DNA of 64,000 nt, from NCBI GenBank assembly GCA_023897205.1, contig JAHWDD010000012.1, forward strand, positions 434,001 through 498,000. The letters run 5' to 3'. Under the pieces are notes generated by a model. That model had not been told where the DNA came from, searched no databases, and was given only the letters and a program-made list of their open reading frames with translations. The stretch comes from Exophiala sp. HKRS030 (taxonomy: Eukaryota; Ascomycota; Eurotiomycetes; Chaetothyriales; Herpotrichiellaceae). How positions within the stretch are numbered: position 1 is the first letter of the stretch; each line of letters starts with the position of its first letter. This document shows, one piece after another, positions 1 to 11,383 of the stretch. A program made the position numbers and the translations under genes.

Positions 1-1
1 A

Positions 2-418
2 GACCGGCTCTTCAAGCCCGCGAGAGGCGCCTATATTCCCTTCAGCGACGGGTATCGGGCATGCCTAGGACGGAGGTTTGCTCAAGTCGAAGTCCTAGCT
101 GTGCTGGCGGTACTACTGCAGAGGTACTCAGTGGAACTCGCCGTCGACCGATGGGCGAGTGACGAGGAAGTCATCGCGATGAATGAGAATGACCGGGTAG
201 ATGTATGGCAGAAGGCTGCTAATCGGGCGAGAGATCTCATGCTGAACGGTCTGAGTGTGATGATCTCGCTGCAGATGAGAAAAGGGACGGTGCCACTTCG
301 ATTTGTGCCGAGGGGAAAGGAGAGGTTCCCTGATGATGCAGACCAACAATGGAAGGACAAGCATCCTGACTTGCTCGTGGGAGCAAAGCCTGTCTCTGAT
401 TACAGGTGTTGGGGATGA
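2..418 (+). CDS. Cytochrome P450, C-terminal fragment (5' end outside window)
   Basis: Heme-thiolate monooxygenase, C-terminal part only. The frame is open from base 2 and runs for 138 codons to TGA. It begins just before the heme-binding loop, read as PFSDGYRACLG, which matches the P450 signature FxxGxxxCxG with the cysteine as axial heme ligand. This is followed by RRFAQVEVLAVLAVLLQRY, the usual L-helix. The remaining residues (VPLRFVPRG and a polar tail) fit the beta-sheet end of a fungal microsomal P450. The N-terminal membrane anchor, I-helix and ExxR motif lie upstream of the window, so family, substrate and intron structure cannot be judged. The call as a P450 is firm; the substrate is unknown. 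Confidence 0.88.
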   Translation, partial: DRLFKPARGAYIPFSDGYRACLGRRFAQVEVLAVLAVLLQRYSVELAVDRWASDEEVIAMNENDRVDVWQKAANRARDLMLNGLSVMISLQMRKGTVPLRFVPRGKERFPDDADQQWKDKHPDLLVGAKPVSDYRCWG

Positions 419-1597
419 TCTTCAACGTGGTCAGTATTTCTGGTCCTAGACATGGTACGAAGTAGTAGGCAAGTCACTCGAGGCAGTGCACCAAACCCCA
501 TCGATTTTTCCTTGCCGTATTTTCTTTCCTCGGTACAGCGTATCTCGAAGCTGTTTGAAAGCATGGCTCCCCCTCCGGCAAAGAAGACCATGCGGGTAGC
601 TTGCAGTCTTAGTGGAATTCCCTGCGTAGGCGGCTGCGTTGGCCCATTATGACTCGTTGGAACCCTGCATTTCATCGCAGTAATGATCCGTCTGATCTTT
701 CCATCTTTTTTTTTCCTTTCCGTGCGTCCAGTTATTCGACCTGTCTCCGGGATGTTTTCCACACATAGGCCTTTTCACAATACGGACAACATAGCTGCTT
801 TCGGGGATGGATCCAAGGCGCCTGTTCTTGAACGCCCATGAGGCCACGAAAACAGACGGTTAAGTGCATTCGCCAGGATATCTATTGGTCTATATATCGC
901 CCTAGGTCGGTTTTCGCTGAAAATGTCTTTCTCATCCGATCATCTCAGGCCACACCGATCTCACTCCACCGCCTTCTCATTCGTGTTGGCTTCCGATACC
1001 TGCATCCCCTGGATGATGCTTTCACTGCCAGCTTCCGGCCACAATTGGGCATCTTTTCTTCGTTGGCGTCTGCCGGCTCGACCGGTGTTGGGCAGAAATT
1101 CCCTACGCCTCGTCCGCATTCGCTCTGGTCGATGGTGGACCGCCCATTGACTGGAGCAATAATATTATTACTTCTCGTCTGCCCTCTGAAACTCAACACC
1201 TCTCTCGTTCAGCCTGTCTTTTCTCTCTTGCATCGCCTGTATCACTCAGGAGGCAACGAGCTCCCTTCGCTTGGCCACGCTCTTTTTTTCCTGGGGTATC
1301 GGAGTGGTTTGTGGCATGTTTGTGGCCCCTCCCATGCTTGAACTCTTGTCTGTCGAGTCCCGCTCATCTGACCTTCGACCTTTGTCGCAAGGCATGACCT
1401 CTGCAGCAATTGCACTGTCTCTCACTCTCTCTCTCAACCTGATATTCCCTTACACCTAGCGACGACTTTGATCTCGAATAATGGGTACTACAGCTTCTAT
1501 CGAGCCTGTCATTGCTAGGTGTCGCTACTGTTTGCATCCGCTCCTTTCGTGAAGCCGTTAGTCAAGGACCCCCGAGCCACTTTCTTGTCTCTCCTAC
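419..1597. other. Intergenic region between P450 and DUF6594 gene
   Basis: No gene recognised. There is a T-rich tract near 705-720. The second half is pyrimidine-rich (many CTCTC and TTTC runs near 1200-1460), as in leaders of fungal genes. Open frames of up to 167 codons start at 838 but show no protein-like composition. Confidence 0.5.
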
Positions 1598-3101
1598 ATG
1601 TTTGTGTCGGTTCGCAGTCAAGGCCACCGACGCCGCAGTCATACCTTTGGCGTCAGTAAGGCTGCCCGATCTTCCAAGCTCTCCCTTCTCTCTGCCATCA
1701 CTAGTGGTTCGCATGGATCAAACGATAGCTCGTCCACAATTACCCCAGAGTCGTATAGAAAATCCTCGTCTGCACCAGGAAAGCGACGCCGATCGTCCTC
1801 ACACTCCAAGGGCCCACAGAAGCCGAGGGATCGGAAGGCGTCGTCTTCGGCGAAGACCAAGCCCGAAACCCCCGAAAAAGAGCAGAGCATGCCGTGCGAG
1901 TCGGTCGATGTCTTTGCTTTCCTAGTGCAAGACGATGAGCAGAATGCCACATCGCTACACGACGAGGCTGCCCGACCCGTCCAGGATAAATATCATCAAG
2001 TCCGCGAGGAATCAGACAATGAGAGCGTCAGCAGAAGCCTGAATTCGGACTCGGGCATTTCGATGGGAGATAGCTTTATTTGTCGTCCACACACTGATTC
2101 TTTGGTTGACGGCCACCTACCGTCCTTGCCCGAGGAATCCCAGGAGACAACCGAGTCCGAGCTGCAACTGGCAAATGACTCGACGACGTACGAGAGACGC
2201 CTACGGTTTCATTGGCCTGCAGTGCCCCGTCCTACTCACACACCATACTATAGCAAAGCGGGCAGAAGGACACCTAGCCCCGAGAACCTACGCCGTCGCA
2301 GACCATCCGTCAGTGAAAGTACTCCACAACCACTCAAAGAGACGACTCTTTCCGGGTACGATCTCGTTGCTCATAAGCTGACCCACGAAGAACTGCCCCC
2401 CGTGTTTCGACGATTTCAGAAGAGCAACTACCGAATGTTGCTTCAGTTACAGGATGAGATATCTGAGATGGAGGATGAGCTATCCGTTCTTGATCAGTCA
2501 GATAGCAGAAGCCGGATCAAGGTGGACGGTAGCATGTCGCCAGCGTCTAGACGTCTCAGCTGGGAATGGACACAATCTGACCTTCAAAGCCACCGACTGG
2601 AGATCCTTGGAAGACTTTATATCAAGCTCGAACAATACTGTACGTGCTTGATCAGGCGCTACTGATGCACCTAAGCTGACGATGACAGACCAAGCTCTCC
2701 TTTCTGCGCAGAAAGTGCAAAAACTCTCTGCGCCACCAACACACACAGACATCGATCGATTTCGAACGTGGTTGAGAGATAATAACCCGCTTTCGGCTCC
2801 AGAGTCCAAATTCCTAGATCACGAAGATGACCTGATTTGCTTACATGGCAACTCGACGGCCTCGGGTTCTGCAGGATCGATCGTCGGATTTGTTCCCGCG
2901 TGCATAGTGTCCACCACGCTGCTTCCGCTATTGTGTTTCAAGATCATCACTGGCATCCTCAGCCGACTGATCATACTGGTTGTGCTCTTAGCTGTGGAGT
3001 TGGGCAGCCTGGAAAAGCTCGAGAAATCCAAAGGTGGTCAGCATCAACAATGGATTTTTGCATGTTTTGGCGTCTTGCTCCTGGTGGCTGTGTTCTTGTG
3101 A
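1598..3101 (+). CDS. DUF6594-type fungal membrane protein (two exons)
   Basis: Uncharacterised integral membrane protein of 484 residues. Exons are 1598-2639 and 2689-3101. The 49-nt intron begins GTACGT, has a CTAAGCTGAC branch region, ends ACAG, and splits a tyrosine codon (T|AC), restoring KLEQYYQALLSAQK. Residues 1-240 are Ser/Arg-rich and probably disordered. From about residue 253, GYDLVAHKLTHEELPPVFRRF opens the DUF6594 region, followed by a predicted coiled coil (LLQLQDEISEMEDELSVLDQ). The C-terminus has about three hydrophobic helices, starting at GFVPACIVSTTLLPLLCF and ending with the protein. This layout of coiled coil then C-terminal membrane helices is what I know of the family, whose function is not established. 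The start codon is the first ATG of the frame; an additional upstream exon cannot be excluded. Confidence 0.8.
2640..2688 (+). other. Spliceosomal intron in DUF6594 gene
   Basis: GT at 2640, AG at 2688. A CTGAC-type branch motif lies about 10 nt before the acceptor. Removal joins two frames that together give a continuous DUF6594 domain. Confidence 0.85.
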
Positions 3102-3826
3102 TTGTTCATAGACGGCCTGGGACACGAGTGGCAGCACTCCGCATCACGATAATGTTCATGACAGGATACCCTTTATTGAAATAGAATTATTCAACTAGAA
3201 AAAAGTCTGAGAGGAGTAGAGATGTATGTAGTCCTCCATGCGAACCATGAAAACCTTGGACCATTCTGTAACGAAACAAAGGCGTCTTAGGATTTAATTA
3301 TCCATGGACATGTGAGAGTCGTCTCCAGGAGGATCATCCTTAGGCGCACGAGGCTGAGGATGATCAGCTGGTGGGCTGAATTATACTCCGGAATTTGCCC
3401 TCGTTGCGGAGAAGAACAAGATGTCATTGCTTGTTGTTGGAGACGCTCAAACCACGGCTCTCTCATATACCGTGTACTCTAATCAATAACATCATAACAA
3501 AGAGACACCTCTCCTGCATCAATTTGACTACATTGAGTCTGTAGGACCTGCTGAGCCATTTCTCCGCCGAACGCCATTCATACACTCTGAGAATTCGATC
3601 GACTCTCCTCCGTAATCCTCGCGACCTTTGCCTGCTCAAGGGTTGTCATGTGCCTGCGCAAGAGCGTCTGCACTTGCATCTGCAGGCACAAACGCTCCGA
3701 AGCGATGATGATGTCGTGATTGTCCATGCCGACTTCCTGTCCCTTCTCTATACAAACTCACTCACGAACGTGGAAATCAGTCTTTGTCGGGGTCACCCTG
3801 CAGGCTGACTTTGTCGGGATCCCTCG
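3102..3826. other. Intergenic region and ATG9 leader
   Basis: No gene recognised. It holds the 3' flank of the DUF6594 gene and the probable ATG9 5' leader, which contains short upstream ATGs (for example 3650 and 3727). Confidence 0.5.
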
Positions 3827-6775
3827 ATGGCTTCCAACTTCATCTCGAGGTTCACAGGCTCGAATCATGCATCGGCTTCCATCTACGAGACTCTCCGCCA
3901 ACATGACGAAGACACAGATGCTTCTGACGTGGAAGAAAGAGCCGGTCTGGCGGCCGGAGCTCAAAATGTAAGAGATGGCTTCCATGACATAGGCACCGGC
4001 AACGCAACCTTCAGCCAGAGTCGCGTCGGCTCTCGTCTTGCGGAGGGCCTCAACAATAGCCGCGGACAAGTGAGAGCCCCGGGCAAAGGCAAGAGCAGGG
4101 CTACGAACAGATCAAGATACCCCAGGTCTCAAAAGCTCTTGGACGTTGAAGAGGCGGATGACGATGTACCGGCATCACTGTTGATCGATCCCAATGCCGG
4201 GACTCACGAGCATGACTCAATCTCCCTTCCTCCACCACCAAGTCACTTCTCAGATGCCCTTCCTCTACCGGAGGACATAAATTTTGACACTCCCAGCCGA
4301 CGTTCTCGCTCACGGGATCACAGCGACACCAATGAGAGACACTCTGCTGTACCGATCAGGCCATTCTGGGGAGGTGGTCTTGCGAATGCGGACCCAAAAG
4401 AGAAGGCTATGTTTCGTTGGGTCAATGTGACGGACTTGGACAACTTCCTGCTTGATGTCTACAACTATTACCTCTGTCACGGTTTCTGGTCTATGCTGCT
4501 GATGCGGTTCTTCAACCTAATCACCGTCGCCTTTGTCGTCGGATTTTCCTTGTTCCTCACCCAATGCATCGATTATCAAGGAATCAAAGGCAGCACCAAG
4601 ATGTCGGACATACTGATCCCACGATGTGCTAGCAAGATGGGATTTGTACCGAACGCATTGCTCTGGATATCGAGTTTCGTCTGGCTTTGGAACCTGGTTC
4701 TTTCTGTGTTCGACATCTTTCGCCTGAGACAGATGCATGACTTCTACCTGCATCTTCTCGGCATTCCTGAAACCGAAATCCAGTCAATATCGTGGCAAGA
4801 AGTTGTCAGCCGCCTGATGGCTTTGAGAGATTCGAATCCCACAATTACCTCCACATCTAAAAGACCGGGTGGCTATCTGAGGTCACAGGATAAACAGCGA
4901 ATGGATGCTCATGACATTGCTAGCCGATTGATGCGAAGGGAGAACTACATGATTGCTATGATGAACAAGGACCTCCTTGACTTGACGCTACCGATACCTT
5001 TTCTTCGCAATCGCAAGCTCTTTACTCGCACTTTGGAGTGGAACATTGAATTATGCATCATGGACTTTGTTTTCAATCACAAGGGACAAGTCCGGCCTTT
5101 ATTCCTCAAGGATACTCACCGCAAGAGCCTCTCGGATGCTTTACGAAAACGTTTCATCACCATGGGCATAGTGAGCCTTGTTTTCGCTCCTTTCTTGGCT
5201 GGATTCGCCCTTACCAAGCATTTTTTCCAGAATTTCAACGAATATCAAAAGAACCCGGCTCAAATTGGGTCAAGGGAGTATACCCGTTTTGCTCAGTGGA
5301 AATTCCGCGAGTTCAACGAGTTGTATCACTTGTTTCAGAGACGCGTCAACATGTCTTATCCCTTTGCCACGAGATACCTCAACCAATTTCCAAAGGACAA
5401 GACAATTCAAACCGCGAAATTCGTTAGCTTGGTCTCGGGTGCTGTGGTTTCTGTGTTGGGTCTCGCGACCGTCCTGGATCAGGAGAACTTTTTGAACTTC
5501 GAGGTGACTCCAGGTCGAACCTCCATCTTCTACATTGGCGTCTTTGGCTCGATATGGGCTGTCGCTCGTGGCCTATTGCCTGACGATAATATGGTCTACG
5601 ATACGGCGTTTTCGATTCAAGAAGTCATCGAGTTCACTCATTATGTCCCTGCCCATTGGGAAGGCCGACTACACACGGTAGAAGTCAAGGATGAATTCTC
5701 ACAGTTCTATCAGATGAAAGTGGTCGTCTTTCTTGAAGAGGTACTCAGCATGATCTTTACACCATTCGTGTTGTGGTTCAGTCTACCCAAATGCAGTGAG
5801 CGAATCATCGACTTCTTCCGTGAGTTTACCGTCCATGTTGATGGTATTGGATATGTTTGCTCCTTTGCCGAGTTTGGGTTTATGGAAAGAGCCATTAGAC
5901 CTCAAGCTGCGACAACCACGAAACCAGAAGAGGCGGTGAGAAATGCCAACGAGTCTAGTGGCAAAGCCCTTGGGACTTATCTGAGAGACGACTATTTCGC
6001 TCCCAAGGACAATAAGCTGGAACAGAGTTATTGGGGCTTTATGAATGACTATGCCCGCAACCCGAAAACAGATATTCGGTTTCCCTATCATCATCACCAC
6101 TCACGTCGTCCATTGCACATGCCCCCACCCGTGCCTGGGTTGCTCTCACCGACGTTTCCTGCCGCCGAACAAGGCAACAATTTCGGCGGTAGTGATGGTA
6201 TTCGCCGAGGTGCAGGCCTAGGTCTCTTGTCGTCCCCAAATCGTGCGGCCTTGGGTACACCCCGGGTTGGCGCTCAGCACCATGGAGGCCAAGGCCAAGC
6301 TCAGCTGCATTCCACTCAGCCTCTCGGATCACCCTTACAGTCGATGTTGCTCGATCCTCACCATCAACCCTCAGCCAGCGGGTTTGGGGGGTCACCGCCA
6401 GCAGTAAGACATCGTGCCTCGGGCGCAACAGGAAAACAACGCCGGGATCGTGATACTCCTCTTCATGGAATGGCTGAAGAGATGCCACCTGATGGAGGGA
6501 ATCACAGGCGCGCCCAGGCTGACGGTCCACCATTAGCTGCAGTGGCTGAACAACCTGTTTCCCTTAGCGCGACCAACGAAGCAGGAGAGCTTGGGTCATG
6601 GAAATACGAGGTCGAGTCTTCATCGGAAGCAGACAGTGAAAATGAGGACGACGAGAATGATCCCAAGGCGATTACGGCGTTGGGGGCTTTGGGGCCACTT
6701 GGATTGATTCGACAATTTCAAAAAGCTCAAGCTCAAGAGAATGGAAGAGCAAGAGCTACTGGTACGGGTATTTAG
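3827..6775 (+). CDS. ATG9: Autophagy-related protein 9 (lipid scramblase)
   Basis: Atg9 is the only multispanning core autophagy protein. It is carried on Golgi-derived vesicles, seeds the phagophore and scrambles phospholipids between leaflets. This 982-residue frame is uninterrupted. An N-terminal polar, disordered region (1-190) precedes the conserved core. The core starts at FRWVNVTDLDNFLLDVYNYY, followed by the first membrane helix (FNLITVAFVVGFSLFLTQC, about 225-243). Further family blocks are MIAMMNKDLLDLTLPIPF, EFTHYVPAHWEGRLHTVEV and FTVHVDGIGYVCSFAEFGFME. The C-terminal 260 residues are low-complexity, with a PYHHHHSRRP stretch and an acidic patch (EADSENEDDENDP), as in other mould Atg9 proteins. 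No intron is needed. Identity is firm; the exact start rests on the first ATG. Confidence 0.95.
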   Translation: MASNFISRFTGSNHASASIYETLRQHDEDTDASDVEERAGLAAGAQNVRDGFHDIGTGNATFSQSRVGSRLAEGLNNSRGQVRAPGKGKSRATNRSRYPRSQKLLDVEEADDDVPASLLIDPNAGTHEHDSISLPPPPSHFSDALPLPEDINFDTPSRRSRSRDHSDTNERHSAVPIRPFWGGGLANADPKEKAMFRWVNVTDLDNFLLDVYNYYLCHGFWSMLLMRFFNLITVAFVVGFSLFLTQCIDYQGIKGSTKMSDILIPRCASKMGFVPNALLWISSFVWLWNLVLSVFDIFRLRQMHDFYLHLLGIPETEIQSISWQEVVSRLMALRDSNPTITSTSKRPGGYLRSQDKQRMDAHDIASRLMRRENYMIAMMNKDLLDLTLPIPFLRNRKLFTRTLEWNIELCIMDFVFNHKGQVRPLFLKDTHRKSLSDALRKRFITMGIVSLVFAPFLAGFALTKHFFQNFNEYQKNPAQIGSREYTRFAQWKFREFNELYHLFQRRVNMSYPFATRYLNQFPKDKTIQTAKFVSLVSGAVVSVLGLATVLDQENFLNFEVTPGRTSIFYIGVFGSIWAVARGLLPDDNMVYDTAFSIQEVIEFTHYVPAHWEGRLHTVEVKDEFSQFYQMKVVVFLEEVLSMIFTPFVLWFSLPKCSERIIDFFREFTVHVDGIGYVCSFAEFGFMERAIRPQAATTTKPEEAVRNANESSGKALGTYLRDDYFAPKDNKLEQSYWGFMNDYARNPKTDIRFPYHHHHSRRPLHMPPPVPGLLSPTFPAAEQGNNFGGSDGIRRGAGLGLLSSPNRAALGTPRVGAQHHGGQGQAQLHSTQPLGSPLQSMLLDPHHQPSASGFGGSPPAVRHRASGATGKQRRDRDTPLHGMAEEMPPDGGNHRRAQADGPPLAAVAEQPVSLSATNEAGELGSWKYEVESSSEADSENEDDENDPKAITALGALGPLGLIRQFQKAQAQENGRARATGTGI

Positions 6776-9700
6776 TTTTAGATGTGCAGGTGAAGATCAT
6801 CACGAGCTGGGAGTGATTGTCAGCATGGCGCAGAAAGATTTTACTATTCGTACCTCGGAGTGCCTCGAAGCATCATGGAGTTGAGTACAATTGGGTAGGG
6901 GATCGAATTGATTGAGGCGAGATCGTGACAGGAGGAGGCACTCATGACATATTTTGCATCGTGCTGGGGACTTTTTACAGCATATTGACCATTAGAATGG
7001 ATTGGGCGAAGGGATAAGGGTGTATAGGTACGGAGTACATAACATGCATGGATATTGGAATGATTGAGACTCGTTGCAGTATGCACTTGTCAGTGGTGAT
7101 AGTGAGCGAGTAACGAGTGGTTCGCCTTTCTACCTCGCTCGCAAGTTGCCTACTGCACCTGGTATCGGTATTCATTGCTCAGTGGTGTTGGTGGGCTTAC
7201 TCTTTGAAAACCAAGGATTTCTTCTTCTTTTTTGAGGCGGTGAGTGACATGGTGGAAGCAACGGTCGTTCCTTTCCTTTCCTTTCTTTTCCACACCGTTC
7301 CTTCAGGTAGAATTGGGGAGGGGTAGAGGACAGAAAAATTACCGAGTGTGTGAGAGAGATGCATGACCAGTCAAAGGAAGAGAAGAGACGTTCGTTGTGC
7401 TTGTAAATAAAGAAGCACCGAGTAGGTCTTTTTTTTTATATCTATGCTTATGAAATGCTTGACACGTCGATGCTTTGAACAAGCCAAAAAAAGATGATCA
7501 AATTAGAAACTGTACTTCTGTATGTATACCACCCCTCCCTCTTACAGTGCCTACACCATACTTTACAGACTACCTCAATATGAAGGAATGTTGCGGTGTG
7601 TGTTTTGTCAGCGCTCTATAGCTAGCTACCTTGACCTAACCCATGTCTTGGGACTGCAATGTCAGATTTCTCTAGTCTGGGAGCTCATTCATGTACTCCG
7701 TATCCAGTATTAACAAAGTGGTCACTCCATTTGCTTACTACGAGCGGGGGAGAACTCGATTGTGGTAGGACTTATACTCCGTACAAAGTTGTGAATTTTT
7801 TTTCACTCGGACCATGTTTCCATCAAACGGATCACGACTCGGTCGTTGTAGGTCAGGCATGGCTGAACCCCTGGTCAAGCCGATTCGACGAAAAGTTTTG
7901 CGAGATTTGTAAGGGAAGGGAGGGAGAATGATTCAATAGAACACACAAAACGTGGCTCAGCAAGTTGGACAGACAAAAGTTGTCAAGTCAGCCAGGCGAT
8001 TCGCAGATCCAGGGATCTGGGCCCAGGTCAGACAATTCTTCGTCCTCGTACAGGTTAGTTCAATGTCGCAATCAAAAAAAAAAGGAAAGAAAGAGGCGCG
8101 AGACCAGCTTGGTTCGTCTCACTACGTTATGCCCTATTACCTATTGTAAGTCAAGCTGAGCCGTCACCGCGCCACGCTGTGCCACGAACAAGATGAAAAG
8201 AAACGGTTCGCTTTCCAATGTTTGGTTTTTTTTTCCTTGCGGGTGGTATTTCTTGTTTCTCGTAATCGCCAGCTTAAAAGACTTGTGCGAGACTTGGCAG
8301 CTGGGTTCGACCCCCGGATACGCATATTGTAACACCCAGGAGGCGGCGGCTGATGGACTCGAAGAAAGAAGTAACCGTAACGGTGACAGTAGCAGTGACA
8401 CGTGCCGTTGGCTCGGACAAGTGTATCAGGCCAGTGGCGGCCTGTGGCATGTGTTTTCTGTGTCCCAAAAAACGACCGCAGTATTCAGCACGTCTCAACG
8501 AGTGGTGGACAAATGGTGATGATGATGATAGTACGGAGGTTCGGAGTTGGATGCAAAATAAAGTGCTGGTGCTTAAAAATAACCGGGCCGGGGTAAGTTA
8601 TCATGTAAGCAATTTAGTTTCCCTGGTGGATTTGGGGCCGGCAATGGATACAATCGATCCATAGGCTCTACTCTCTCTCCGTGTAGCCCTTGGGAGACTG
8701 CGGCTGAGGTGCAGTCCTCCTCTCCCAGGCCCACGTTAACGAGATAGGCAAAGGATTCGAGGTGAGAAAACTGGGTCGCTCCGAGAGGAAGGAAGTGCTG
8801 ATGAGCTCCGTGTACAGACAGGATGTGAATATGTATTGTGACTCGAGAATAAATTCGTCCCGTCAGGCAAGTCGATTTTCGTTTAGTCTTTGGAAGATTC
8901 CATGAAGACAGTCTAGTTCAGTAGTAGCAACCTTACAGCTGGATGATGGTGTACAGTACTCGTACTCCGTAGGTAGAGATCTCCTACATGTGTCGTTGCC
9001 GTCGTGTACTTACTTTGTCGCTAGCAAAGTGACTTCTCGGCGAGTTGCCATGCGACCGGACTCTCCCCCCGGTTGGACAGTAACAGTACAAGTTTCCAAG
9101 TGCAATCTAGCATGGCCAAAGTGGAAATTGGTGGGTTCGTTTGCTAACCGGCGCCTTTGCTGGTTCCGAGACTTCGTCACAGCCGCCTGTGAAGCCTTCT
9201 TGTTTAGGATCTGAATGCGATGGCCGATGGCGGCGCTCGCTCCCATGGCTAAAACGAGGAAACCCATGGGCGCGCGTGGCAACCGGAGCACATATAATAG
9301 AGGAGCCAACTTGGTTGTGATAGGGCCGTGGGACAGTCTCCATTCTCCGAGATTGCGGTTCTTGACCGCGTGCAAACTCCCCCCCCCCAACAAAGACAGA
9401 CTGAACAAGTACGGAGTACTGTGAATAAGCGATAGACGCAAGAAGAAAGAGCAGCCCAACAAATGAGCCACCAAGGCTTAGACCGTAACACAAGAGGTGA
9501 TAAGGTCCCAAAGCCAGCCACGTTGTCCCCTTAAAAGCCACTATCACAATGGCTTTTGGCCTCAGCATTTTGACGAAGTTGACATACTCCGTAGTCACAT
9601 TCTTTGACACACCACAGTTCGAGCTTGATACAAGTTACCTGCACTCAGTATGTACTCCATGCTCCACGAGCTGCAAGAAACGTTAGTGACATGCTTCAGG

Positions 9701-11383
9701 CTCATACTCTCCAGTAGATGACTTGCTTATTTCGTAAAAGGGGATTTAGCGCAGAGACTCCGGGAAACTCAGGGACGATAACCGAGTGACATGGCCTCAA
9801 TATCATACTCGTAGTCACTAACCGTACTGGCACAATGATACTAGGGATGTGATTGATAAAAACCACAAAAATGTGGAAATCCACAGATTGTGATAGGGGA
9901 CATTGCAACTTCCCATGAAACAAAAGAGACAAAGCGCTGCGTGCCACCAACCTGGTCCTAGTAACGATACACTACGAGTCTGTTTACAATCGAGTAGGTA
10001 GTTTTTTCTGTTCAGAGGGAAGTTGACATGTCATTCATTCACTGTGCGTGTCAAGACACGGAGTGACTGCAGATGGTGATTGGGGAGTATAACCACATTC
10101 TTACCAGCACTGTAGTAGAAACAATATATTTGTTAGACTCCTGGTTTAATCACTCGCATCATCTCAGACAATCCTATTTCATTTTCCATGACGCCTCAGC
10201 GCTACGTAAGGAGGTTGCAAAGCCTTGTTACGACAATCAGCCTCCTTTGAGCCTCATTATTATTGATCTCCCTTGCTTCGTCGTTCCCATCTCCACCCCC
10301 CTGACAATCCTGATTGTCGTGAGTAATGTCTCCATTCACGGCCCGATACCGCTTCGAGGGAGGCGCGGTTAGTCTCGCAAACTAATCCGAAGAGGTCGAG
10401 GACTGATCTTGAGAGCATCTCCTGGAAAGAAATGGGTCTTTCGTCAAGTTCGAGGTACGTACTGTTTGGTACAGTTTCTCAAGTTTCAAATTGAATTCTA
10501 AAAGACGTCAGGGTGGTTGATCAAAACGGTGTGATATCATTGATACCAAGATCTGGATGAGTAAACGACCTGGCGGGCCAGAGCTGGAGGCTTCGCGCGG
10601 TAAGGCTTCCCTTGATCAACGGGTCGCCTCGTTTACTGCCGTGTACAAGCCATTCATCTTCGTCCCCGTACCACCCAGTGCGAGGAGACTGAAGTTTAAC
10701 TAAATCCATCTCTCAGCATCCTTCTCAGAAACACAGCGGCAAAAACAAGCTTGGGCGAAAGGATGAAGTGGCATAAAGCATCAGCATCAGCCCTTTGCAC
10801 TCAGTATCAGAGGCCAAGGCTGTCCGTCTGACCGGAGAGATTTGTTTACGAGTACAACTACTCCGTATCAGAGCAGGGGATCTTCATCAAACACAAAAGG
10901 ATCCTCCTTTTGGGTGTCTGGGCTCCCCCCCTGGTCGCTTGGTCGCCTTTCTTTCGTGCTGACAGCCACCGTATCCTCCCTCTCTCCACTGGACAGACGA
11001 AATGTGAATCCTCGTATCCCACGCGAGAATTGGGCTAGCGGCTTGCATATTGTAGCACCCCTGGTCATGGACAAATGCAAAAGGAAACCAACGCCCAAAA
11101 AAGCCTCCTACTACAGCAACCACTAATTCTTATTTGAATCAAGAAGCCACTCGTGTCATGCAGATACAATATTGTGCTCTGTGCCACCTTCATCGACCGT
11201 CTGTCACTTTGTCGTCCGAAAACCCCTTCTGCTTTTTTTGATCCTCGCCTTGTCCCAAGTCTGTCGTCAATCCTTCGTGTGTCCAGCAGAGAGATCCCAA
11301 AACATTTCCAACTTGCTCCATACCGTGCTCAAGTTTAATCAAATTCTTCGATCCTGTCCGCTCTCTGGATTTTGCCTCCTAAC
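6776..11383. other. 4.6-kb gene-free region
   Basis: No gene recognised on either strand. Open frames (for example minus strand 9010-9610) begin at non-ATG codons or have no family resemblance. The stretch contains seven exact copies of TACTCCGTA/TACGGAGTA, several A/T homopolymers (near 7430, 7800, 8070, 8228) and a C9 run near 9380. The final 250 bp is the pyrimidine-rich leader of the zinc-cluster gene. It could hold long non-coding RNA or unrecognised small genes. Confidence 0.5.
7028..10867. repeat. Cluster A of TACTCCGTA motif (7 dispersed copies)
   Basis: Exact 9-mer copies in either orientation start at 7029, 7694, 7775, 8963, 9410, 9585 and 10859. The copies at 7029 and 9410 sit in the full 11-mer GTACGGAGTAC. 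Spacing is irregular (81 to 1274 bp), so this is a dispersed word rather than a tandem array. Role unknown. Confidence 0.8.

Noticed and set aside
838..1341. 167-codon plus-strand frame
   Set aside because: Composition looks like translated CT-rich leader; no motif and no splice signal linking it to a gene.
8238..8326. Possible tRNA: a T-arm-like stem around GGGTTCGACCC at about 8302-8318
   Set aside because: The T-arm pairs well, but the upstream part gives only a poor acceptor stem and no acceptable A box or anticodon arm.
9010..9610. Minus-strand frames of 154 and 167 codons
   Set aside because: They overlap each other in different frames; the longer begins at a non-ATG codon, and neither resembles a protein family.
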